Positions 57,556-64,000 of a stretch of DNA of 64,000 nucleotides are shown here, one piece after another. The stretch's first letter is position 1, and the number at the start of each line of letters is the position of its first letter. Both the position numbers and the translations under genes were made by a program. Source of the DNA: Salirhabdus salicampi (GTDB taxonomy: Bacteria; Bacillota; Bacilli; Bacillales; Alkalibacillaceae); NCBI RefSeq assembly GCF_024259515.1, contig NZ_JANBWE010000002.1, forward strand, positions 62,001 to 126,000. The letters run 5' to 3'. The notes below the pieces were generated by a model. It ran no database searches and was not told where the DNA came from. It saw nothing but the letters and a program-made list of their open reading frames with translations.

Positions 57556-58101
57556 TTATTTATTATTTCGATGAAATTTGATAAAGAGTTCAATTTCTGT
57601 TTTTCCGATGTTCAGTTTCCTAGCAATCTCTTCAACAGAATACCCTTGCTCATATAGTTGAACTACACGCGTATGTAGCTTCGGGGGCTCTATTTCATCG
57701 TCTATTACCAAGCTCTCTGGAATATATGATTGTTCTTGTACGATGGTTTGATCTTCGGTTTGTCCATGATCTTCCTTCACAAATACATGTCTGCTCTCCT
57801 CTTTTCTTTCAACAGCTTCCTGATGGTCTGGCAATTCATTTGGTGAAGACGGACTAGGTACGGGTACCTTGCCGTTATCATTTTCATCATTTCCAACGTG
57901 TTGAATGTTATTCAAAAACTTTTCATTTTCATCTTTCAATTCTTGCAAATAAGATTGAAACAATCCCTCAATTTCTTGCACTGTTTCATAGGACTTTTCT
58001 TCCTGATGTATTGGTTGAATATATTTCCGATATACATATATAAACAGAAGAAAGGTAACAACATGTAATGCGAGACTAAACACTATATAAAACGTCAACA
58101 T
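57556..58101 (-). CDS. swrB: SwrB-like flagellar assembly/swarming protein
   Basis: The 181-residue protein has an N-terminal membrane helix (LTFYIVFSLALHVVTFLLFIY, split by a few polar residues), a charged variable middle and a conserved C-terminus (VQLYEQGYSVEEIARKLNIGKTEIELFIKF) resembling a helix-turn-helix-like end. B. subtilis SwrB (167 residues, same position after sigD) promotes activation of the flagellar type III export gate and late flagellar gene expression. Synteny and the C-terminal block support the call; overall similarity appears limited to the ends. No terminator was recognised after it. Confidence 0.82.
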   Translation of the reverse strand: MLTFYIVFSLALHVVTFLLFIYVYRKYIQPIHQEEKSYETVQEIEGLFQSYLQELKDENEKFLNNIQHVGNDENDNGKVPVPSPSSPNELPDHQEAVERKEESRHVFVKEDHGQTEDQTIVQEQSYIPESLVIDDEIEPPKLHTRVVQLYEQGYSVEEIARKLNIGKTEIELFIKFHRNNK

Positions 58102-58125
58102 ATTATCCCTACTTTGCGGATTAAA

Positions 58126-58896
58126 TTATCGTATAGAATTTTCCAATTCATTCTTCAACTTAAAAATAGCCCTGCTATGAATTTGTGAAATTCTCGAGGT
58201 AGATAGATGCAAAATCTCACCGATTTCTGTCAATGTTAGGTCCTGCTCATAAAACAAGCTAACAACCAGTTGTTCCTTTTCGTTTAAATTTTTCACAGCC
58301 TCTGCAAGTTCCTTAACATTCTCTTGCTTAATTATAGCTTGATCGGGAGAAAGTTCTTTTTGATCGGGGACGGTATAACCGATTCCTTCTTTATTTTCAT
58401 CCCCATAATGGCCTTTATCTTCTATCGACATGATGTTTGAAAATAAAGAGTCCTTCACAACCATTTCTACTTCTTCTGGGGTCATATTGACTTTCTTTGC
58501 TACTTCTTCAGAAGTTGGCGTGCGATTTAACTGTTGTTCCATTTCTTCTGTAACTGTTTCAATTTGCTTTGCTTTATCCCGTATCGACCTAGGCAACCAA
58601 TCCTCTTTTCGTAAACCGTCCAAAATAGCCCCACGAACACGGAAGGAAGCATACGTATCAAACTTCAAATCACGATCAAAATCAAATTTTTCTAGTGCAT
58701 CAACAAGCCCCATTAACCCTAAACTTTTAATGTCTTGTTTACTAACATTTTTCGGCAAATGTGCTGCAATTCTCTGTACATGATAATCAACTAATGATTG
58801 ATATTGCCTAACCAAATCATTACCTGCTTCCGGGTCACGATTCTCTTGCCACTTCTTCCAAGTTGTTTCAATGGACGTGGAGGTTGCTTTCAACAT
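58126..58896 (-). CDS. sigD: RNA polymerase sigma factor SigD (flagellar, FliA family)
   Basis: SigD directs transcription of late flagellar, chemotaxis and autolysin genes. The 256-residue protein (start MLKATSTSIETTW) has region 2 (DIKSLGLMGLVDALEKFDFDRD... FDTYASFRVRGAILDGLR), region 3 and region 4 (TLTEIGEILHLSTSRISQIHSRAI), typical of FliA/WhiG sigmas. AAAGGGG lies five bases before the ATG; an ATG five codons upstream is less well placed. It follows cheD by about 25 bases, at the distal end of the long fla/che operon, as in B. subtilis. Confidence 0.97.
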   Translation of the reverse strand: MLKATSTSIETTWKKWQENRDPEAGNDLVRQYQSLVDYHVQRIAAHLPKNVSKQDIKSLGLMGLVDALEKFDFDRDLKFDTYASFRVRGAILDGLRKEDWLPRSIRDKAKQIETVTEEMEQQLNRTPTSEEVAKKVNMTPEEVEMVVKDSLFSNIMSIEDKGHYGDENKEGIGYTVPDQKELSPDQAIIKQENVKELAEAVKNLNEKEQLVVSLFYEQDLTLTEIGEILHLSTSRISQIHSRAIFKLKNELENSIR

Positions 58897-58921
58897 GAAT
58901 ACCCCTTTCAATAAAATCTAC

Positions 58922-59422
58922 TTATATGACTTTTATGCCTGATTGTACTGTCTTAACGGTAAGATTAGCGGTTTGTGGATCAAAGATAATTGACCTTCCA
59001 TTTGAACCACCTACGTCTTCACTAATAATTGGAATTGAATAAGAAAGAAATTGTTGCTTAACAGCTTCTACATTATGCTTGCCGATTTTCGCTAATTCAT
59101 TTGATGCAGCATTTGGGAACATATGGGCACCACCAGCAATCTTTGCTTTGAGTGATGTCTTACTTACTCCTAAATAAGTTAATCGCCTAATCAATTCAGG
59201 TATTGCTACACTTGCATATTTCCCTTTACTCGCCTTTGGATCCGTAATCTTCGAAGGCTTTGAAAGCATAATATGGGCCATTCCGGCCACCTTCACTGTG
59301 TCATCGTACAGAACAACACCGACACAGGACCCTAAGCCAGACGTTTGTATAACGACAGGGCTTTTGACTACATTTAACTCCCCTATCCCAATTTTTACCG
59401 TTTGCTTTTGATTATTTATCAT
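58922..59422 (-). CDS. cheD: Chemoreceptor glutamine deamidase CheD
   Basis: CheD deamidates glutamines of chemoreceptors and, in B. subtilis, is held by CheC. The 166-residue protein has the catalytic Thr, Cys and His in QTSGLGSCVGVVLYDD and GMAHIMLSKP, so it should be active. Its usual partner gene cheC is not beside it: the interval from cheW to cheD is only about 100 bases. GGAG lies about 8 bases ahead of the ATG. It sits between cheW and sigD. Confidence 0.96.
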   Translation of the reverse strand: MINNQKQTVKIGIGELNVVKSPVVIQTSGLGSCVGVVLYDDTVKVAGMAHIMLSKPSKITDPKASKGKYASVAIPELIRRLTYLGVSKTSLKAKIAGGAHMFPNAASNELAKIGKHNVEAVKQQFLSYSIPIISEDVGGSNGRSIIFDPQTANLTVKTVQSGIKVI

Positions 59423-59523
59423 TTTCCATACTCCAATGGCTATACATGAACGATAATTGTCATGTTCATATTGTTTATTTTGCGATTTGACCTAACCCAA
59501 TATTAGGAGTGTATCTCTCTTCA

Positions 59524-59982
59524 TTATGACAACTGTTGTAATTCATCAGTTGATAATACTTCATCTAAATGTAGTAACAAAAGTAATCGTTCCCCTACTT
59601 TTGCAACTCCTCTTATATAGTAATTTTCATTCGTATCCACGATTTCCGGAGCAGGTTCAATTGAACTTACCGGAACATCAACGACATCGTTAGCTCCATC
59701 GACAATCATTCCTAGTTGCTTTTCTCCTACTTGGACAACAATAATGCGAGTTTGGTCTGTATATGCAATTTGCTCTAACTGAAAACGTTCACGCAAATCG
59801 ATTACAGGAGTAATTTCACTCCTCAAATTCATGACTCCTTTTACAAATGACGGTGTATGTGGCACCCTAGTTATGGGCTGTGTACGCTCAATCGAGCCAA
59901 CATAGTCAATCGAGACACCATACTCCTCTTCTCCTAACTGAAACACAATGACCTTCTCACTTTTCGTACCTTCTCCCATCAT
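59524..59982 (-). CDS. cheW: Chemotaxis coupling protein CheW
   Basis: CheW links chemoreceptors to the CheA kinase. The 152-residue single-domain protein has VIVFQLGEEEYGVSIDYV and PSFVKGVMNLRSEITPVIDLRERF, both CheW signatures. GGGAGG lies ahead of two adjacent ATG codons; either could serve (spacing 4 or 7), and the first is given. It follows cheA by 13 bases. Confidence 0.97.
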   Translation of the reverse strand: MMGEGTKSEKVIVFQLGEEEYGVSIDYVGSIERTQPITRVPHTPSFVKGVMNLRSEITPVIDLRERFQLEQIAYTDQTRIIVVQVGEKQLGMIVDGANDVVDVPVSSIEPAPEIVDTNENYYIRGVAKVGERLLLLLHLDEVLSTDELQQLS

Positions 59983-59995
59983 TATTCCTCCCCCT

Positions 59996-61987
59996 TTACT
60001 TTACTAGCACATTACTATCAATTACTAAAGCAACTTGTCCGTCCCCTAAGATTGTCGCACCTGATATTGCATGAATGTTCGTTAAGTACTTTCCTAATGA
60101 CTTTAGTACCACTTCCTGCTGACCAATCGCTGAATCAACTACAATTCCTGCCATTCGTTCCCCTTTCCGAACAATTATAATAGAAGAGGAATCATGTACT
60201 GTTTGATTTGACTTAGGAATTTGAAATAAATCTGCTAGGTGCATAAGTGGGATCGTTTTGTTTCGGTAAAAAATCATTTCTTGCTGTTGAATGTTGTGTA
60301 TGTTCACTTTTTTATACATGATTGTTTCTACAATCGAAGTAATCGGAATACCATATGTTTCCTGTTCGGATTGTACTAACATTACCGATACAATTGATAA
60401 AGTTAAAGGTAATCGGATAGTAAAGCGTGTACCTTGTATTCTTTTAGAGTGGATAGAAATTGAACCACCGATGGATTCAATTGTATTTTTCACAACATCT
60501 AATCCTACACCACGTCCAGAAATGTTTGAAATTTCTTCAGCTGTGGAGAATCCGCTCGTCATTACTAATTCAAAAATTTGATCTTCAGATAAATGGCCCC
60601 GTTGTTCTTCATGAATAAGGCCTTTCGATAACGCTTGTTGCACAATTTTCTCCTTATTAATCCCATGCCCGTCATCTTCTACTTCGATGATTACTTGATT
60701 TCCACTTTGATACGCACGAAGAACGAGCTTCCCTTCTGGTGGTTTCCCTCGTTCTACACGATCGCCTGGGGATTCGATGCCATGATCTATTGAATTTCGG
60801 ATTAGGTGAACTAACGGGTCCCCTATTTGTTCGATAATGTTTCGGTCTAGCTCCGTTTCTTCCCCTTCCATGTGGAATTGAATATTTTTGTTTAATTCCC
60901 TCGTCAGTTTCCTTACCATTTTGGGAAATCGTTTGAACACATGCTCAATCGGTACCATTCTCATATTTAAAATAATGTCTTGCATATTACTCGATACTCT
61001 TGAAATACGGTCTACAGTATCCTGTAATTCGCGCTCTTGTAAATCATTGGCGATTTTTTCTAAACGGCCTCGATCTATGACAAACTGTTCAAAGAGGTTC
61101 ATCAATTGATCTAATTTGCCAACATTAACTCTAATGGACTTTTGGTTTGTAATGGCTCGTTTGACTGCTTCCTTCTCTAAAGTAGGCGAGGTATCTGGTG
61201 GCAATTCATTTTTTTCTTCCATTTGGTTTGAATGGATTGACACTAATTTGATTTGAACATCAGCAATTTCAGATATGTTTTCAATTCGTTGTTGGATCAA
61301 CTGTTTTTTCACTTTTGATAAAAATAAGATGTCCAATGTATGACCAAATGTTTCAAATTCTAACTCGTCCATACTTGGATTCGCCTCAACCAATTCACCT
61401 ATATCACGTAAGGCATGAAACACCATATACGCCCGTGCGGACTTGAGCCGGGTATCCCTCTGCAACATTACATGGAGGTAATAAATTATATTGTTTTCTT
61501 TTTCGGCTTTTCTTAAATTATCTGGATCTTGAACTTTACCAAAAATAGTTTCTAGTTCTGGTAGAGAAATGAACTCGTTCGTATCTTCGATCTCACTTTT
61601 TATGGTTGCATGTTTTTCAATACGCTCGAGTTCATAGATGACACGATCAACGCTTTTGCTTCCAGTTCCCCCGTTTGTTATATCTTCAATCACACTTTCC
61701 AACTGTTGCACCGCCTGAAACACAACATCAAGTAAACTTGAATTGATGTTAATTTGCTTCTGACGAATCAATTCAAATATATTTTCGAGTTTATGTGTGA
61801 CGTCACTCATTTCTACAAAGCCCATTGTGGCAGCCATCCCTTTTATGGTGTGGGCTGAACGAAAGATATTCGTCACAATTTGCTCGTTTGACGGATCCTT
61901 TTCGAGCTTCAATAGATAATCATTCATGAGTTGTAAATGTTCATTACTTTCCTCAATGAATAGTGATATATATTGACTCGTATCCAT
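59996..61987 (-). CDS. cheA: Chemotaxis histidine kinase CheA
   Basis: CheA phosphorylates CheY and CheB in response to receptor signals. The 663-residue protein has P1 with the phosphoacceptor His in SAHTIKGMAATMGF near residue 46, and P2 (roughly 170-260). P3 dimerisation (VNVGKLDQLMNLFEQFVIDRG) and P4 follow, with N-box LIRNSIDHGIE, G1 EVEDDGHGI and G2 GRGVGLDVVK. A C-terminal CheW-like P5 completes it. All catalytic motifs are present. It starts 12 bases after cheB. Confidence 0.98.
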   Translation of the reverse strand: MDTSQYISLFIEESNEHLQLMNDYLLKLEKDPSNEQIVTNIFRSAHTIKGMAATMGFVEMSDVTHKLENIFELIRQKQININSSLLDVVFQAVQQLESVIEDITNGGTGSKSVDRVIYELERIEKHATIKSEIEDTNEFISLPELETIFGKVQDPDNLRKAEKENNIIYYLHVMLQRDTRLKSARAYMVFHALRDIGELVEANPSMDELEFETFGHTLDILFLSKVKKQLIQQRIENISEIADVQIKLVSIHSNQMEEKNELPPDTSPTLEKEAVKRAITNQKSIRVNVGKLDQLMNLFEQFVIDRGRLEKIANDLQERELQDTVDRISRVSSNMQDIILNMRMVPIEHVFKRFPKMVRKLTRELNKNIQFHMEGEETELDRNIIEQIGDPLVHLIRNSIDHGIESPGDRVERGKPPEGKLVLRAYQSGNQVIIEVEDDGHGINKEKIVQQALSKGLIHEEQRGHLSEDQIFELVMTSGFSTAEEISNISGRGVGLDVVKNTIESIGGSISIHSKRIQGTRFTIRLPLTLSIVSVMLVQSEQETYGIPITSIVETIMYKKVNIHNIQQQEMIFYRNKTIPLMHLADLFQIPKSNQTVHDSSSIIIVRKGERMAGIVVDSAIGQQEVVLKSLGKYLTNIHAISGATILGDGQVALVIDSNVLVK

Positions 61988-61999
61988 ATTTGGTTCCCC

Positions 62000-63052
62000 C
62001 TATTGGTTCAACAGTTGTATAATCCGATTTCCAATGTCTTGAATGTGTTGCACTTCATCTACACAGTTTGTTGAGAGAGCAGCTTTCGGCATCCCAAAAA
62101 CAACTGATGTCTCTTCCGATTGGGCAATCACAACAGAAGGGTTATTGTTACCCTTAATGAGTTGTAATCCGTCAGCTCCATCTTGGCCCATTCCGGTTAA
62201 CACGACTGCAACTGCATATGATTTAGGCAATTGTGCAATCGATTCAAAAAGTATATTCACCGACGGACTATAATGTAGATGGTCCTTTACCGGACTAATC
62301 ATCGCCCTCCATTGTTGGCCTGTACCATCAATTTTTAAATGGTGACCACCTGGAGCGATGTACGCTGTTCCGTCCCTTAATATTTCATCATGTTCTGCTT
62401 CTTTCACACGGATAGCACTTAATCGATCTAAACGATTGGCCAAAGACTTTGTGAAGCGAGGTGGTAAATGTTGAGCAATTACTACCGGAGCAGGAAAGTC
62501 TTCTTGTAATGAGGTTAATACAGTTTGCAGAGTCTTTGGTCCCCCTGTCGAAGCCCCGATTGCTATAATGTTTCGATAGTTTTTGTAAGGCGTGTTCCCC
62601 CGTGTTATGTTTTGGGTACTGCTGAATAGTCGACTCCTCTTTTGTGAAAGGTTCGCTTGTGCAGCGTTATAAACTTTACCGATGAGTTCCTCTTTAATTT
62701 CGTGACCAGAAATGGATAACGGATTAGCAGGTTTCGCCAAAAAATCTACCGCCCCTATGCTCAGGGCTTTTACGGTGTTCTCAGCACCTTGCAATGTTGA
62801 ATGGGAAAGCATAAGAGTAGGAGTTGGGCATTCTTTCATCACGTGTTCCAACATTTCGAGACCATTCATGATAGGCATTTCCACATCTAAAGTAATGACA
62901 TCTGGTCGTAATGACAACGTTTTTTTTAAACCATCAGTACCATTTCTAGCCGTGCTAATCACGTCAATGTTATTTGAGGTGCCTAACATATCACGGATTA
63001 CTTTTCTCATGAATGCTGAATCATCTACTACAAGAACACGAATGGGTTTCAA
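62000..63052 (-). CDS. cheB: Chemotaxis response regulator methylesterase CheB
   Basis: CheB removes methyl groups from receptor glutamates. The 350-residue protein has a receiver domain with the phospho-Asp in VITLDVEMPIMNGLEML near residue 55. The C-terminal methylesterase domain has catalytic Ser in IGASTGGPKTL, His in VIAQHLPP and Asp in GMGQDGADG. It begins 6 bases after flhG in the fla/che operon. Phosphorylation by CheA, encoded next, activates it. Confidence 0.98.
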   Translation of the reverse strand: MKPIRVLVVDDSAFMRKVIRDMLGTSNNIDVISTARNGTDGLKKTLSLRPDVITLDVEMPIMNGLEMLEHVMKECPTPTLMLSHSTLQGAENTVKALSIGAVDFLAKPANPLSISGHEIKEELIGKVYNAAQANLSQKRSRLFSSTQNITRGNTPYKNYRNIIAIGASTGGPKTLQTVLTSLQEDFPAPVVIAQHLPPRFTKSLANRLDRLSAIRVKEAEHDEILRDGTAYIAPGGHHLKIDGTGQQWRAMISPVKDHLHYSPSVNILFESIAQLPKSYAVAVVLTGMGQDGADGLQLIKGNNNPSVVIAQSEETSVVFGMPKAALSTNCVDEVQHIQDIGNRIIQLLNQ

Positions 63053-63058
63053 TGCAAT

Positions 63059-63916
63059 CTACCTTCCCCTAAACATCATTTTCAGTTTCGTCACAAACGA
63101 GTGATTCTCAATCGTCTGTGCACCATGTAAATAATCGCTTATCAATTTCCTCATTTTTCTACTAACAAGTGAACGTGGGTTAGATATCGTAAATGGCGAC
63201 TGTTTCTTTACTGCTTCAACTACAGCATAATCATCAGGAATCATTCCTAATAAATGAATGTCTTTTTTTAAAAATTGACTCGCAACTTGCTGTAATCGAT
63301 TTTGAGTAGAAATTCCTTCTTTGTCCTGGAACGTACGGTTCACAATTAAATAGAGTGGTAGATTTGGTTGCTTAGCTGTCACATTTTTCATGACAGAGTA
63401 GGCATCCGTTATCGCAGTCATCTCTGTTGTTGTTACAATAAAACATTCGTGGGCAGCGAGAGCAAAATTCATATGTTCATGCGTGATTCCTGCGCCCATA
63501 TCAAAGATAATATAATCATAGTTGTAGGTAATCTCACTTAATTGAGACAAAAATCTATCAAAATATGCCTGTTCCATTTCAAAAACACCTGATAGTCCTG
63601 AACCGCCAGCAATATATGACAACCCTTCTGGTCCTTCCTCGATAATATTCGAGAGTGACAAACTAGGGTCACGAAACAAATCAATGATGGTCTTCTTAGG
63701 TGAAACCCCCATCAATATATCAATGTTTCCCATACCGAAATCTAAATCAAATAGCAACACTTTCTTTTGCTGTTGACTTAGACCGATGGCAAAGTTCAAG
63801 GCGATATTCGATTTCCCAACTCCACCTTTTCCACTTAAAATTGCAATCGTCTTTGCTTCCTTTACCGTTTTTCCACGGCTCACAAGCTCACGTAGTCTTG
63901 CTGCTTGATCATTCAT
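63059..63916 (-). CDS. flhG: MinD-like ATPase FlhG (YlxH), flagellar placement
   Basis: The 285-residue SIMIBI-class ATPase has the deviant Walker A AILSGKGGVGKSNIALNFA near residue 27 and VLLFDLDFGMGNID. FlhG binds and stimulates the FlhF GTPase and helps set number and position of flagella. The N-terminal segment (NDQAARLRELV) resembles the DQAxxLR motif that contacts FlhF. Its start overlaps the flhF stop by 4 bases (ATGA), with GGAGGG upstream. Confidence 0.96.
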   Translation of the reverse strand: MNDQAARLRELVSRGKTVKEAKTIAILSGKGGVGKSNIALNFAIGLSQQQKKVLLFDLDFGMGNIDILMGVSPKKTIIDLFRDPSLSLSNIIEEGPEGLSYIAGGSGLSGVFEMEQAYFDRFLSQLSEITYNYDYIIFDMGAGITHEHMNFALAAHECFIVTTTEMTAITDAYSVMKNVTAKQPNLPLYLIVNRTFQDKEGISTQNRLQQVASQFLKKDIHLLGMIPDDYAVVEAVKKQSPFTISNPRSLVSRKMRKLISDYLHGAQTIENHSFVTKLKMMFRGR

Positions 63917-64000
63917 TGTTTTCTGCCCTCCATTATCGTGGAGATCATATTTGCAGTCGAAGCAACTTCGATATCGTCTGGAACAACTTGTCCGGTTGTG
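63913..64000 (-). CDS. flhF: Flagellar biosynthesis GTPase FlhF, 3' end only
   Basis: Only the last 28 codons are inside the window, ending TGQVVPDDIEVASTANMIST and a short basic tail before the stop. The segment GQ-VPDDIE matches the C-terminal end of SRP-type GTPases where a new G-protein consensus (TGQxxPDDI) lies. Combined with the 4-base overlap with flhG, this is FlhF. The remainder lies beyond position 64000. Confidence 0.9.
   Translation of the reverse strand, partial: TTGQVVPDDIEVASTANMISTIMEGRKQ

Overview
The window is a contiguous piece of a Bacillaceae chromosome: low-to-moderate GC, endospore-forming and flagellated. Gene order follows the Bacillus subtilis ymcA-to-flhF segment almost gene for gene. 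Sporulation genes (spoVS, dpaA/dpaB, spoIIIE, ymxH), PolC, DapG and SigD/SwrB place it there. Acidic, Asn/Gln-rich linkers in RodZ, NupN and InfB hint at a halotolerant relative such as Oceanobacillus or Virgibacillus, but this is inference. All 62 recognised genes are on the minus strand, so transcription runs from position 64000 down to 1.

In transcription order: (1) 64000-57556, end of the flagellar/chemotaxis operon: flhF (3' end), flhG, cheB, cheA, cheW, cheD, sigD and a swrB-like gene. cheC, normally between cheW and cheD, is absent. (2) 57549-48457, translation and envelope genes: rpsB, tsf, pyrH, frr, uppS, cdsA, dxr, rasP, proS, with terminator-like hairpins at several junctions. (3) polC alone. 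(4) 44008-36460, rimP, nusA, rnpM, ylxQ, infB, ylxP, rbfA, truB, ribF, rpsO, with a hairpin-rich leader ahead of rimP. (5) pnp, ylxY, mlpA, ymxH. (6) 31592-26750, a sigma-K-type promoter drives dipicolinate synthase dpaA-dpaB, followed by asd, dapG and dapA, which make the precursor for dipicolinate, lysine and peptidoglycan. (7) tepA, ylzJ, spoIIIE. (8) nupN-nupO-nupP-nupQ nucleoside ABC transporter. (9) ymfF, ymfH, ymfI, ymfJ, then ymfK, rodZ, pgsA, cinA. (10) recA with an SOS box, rny, ymdB, spoVS with a sigma-H promoter, an M19 dipeptidase, korA-korB, a DCC-family thiol protein, miaB and ricA (cut by the window edge).

No rRNA, tRNA, CRISPR array, insertion sequence, prophage or defence island was seen. 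No gene-free stretch exceeds about 275 bases; the longest is ahead of nupN. I found no undescribed multi-gene system. The useful observations are regulatory: leaders of rimP, rpsB, rpsO and nupN, hairpins at operon junctions, and the missing cheC. Starts were moved downstream from the longest reading frame wherever a Shine-Dalgarno and family alignment required it.
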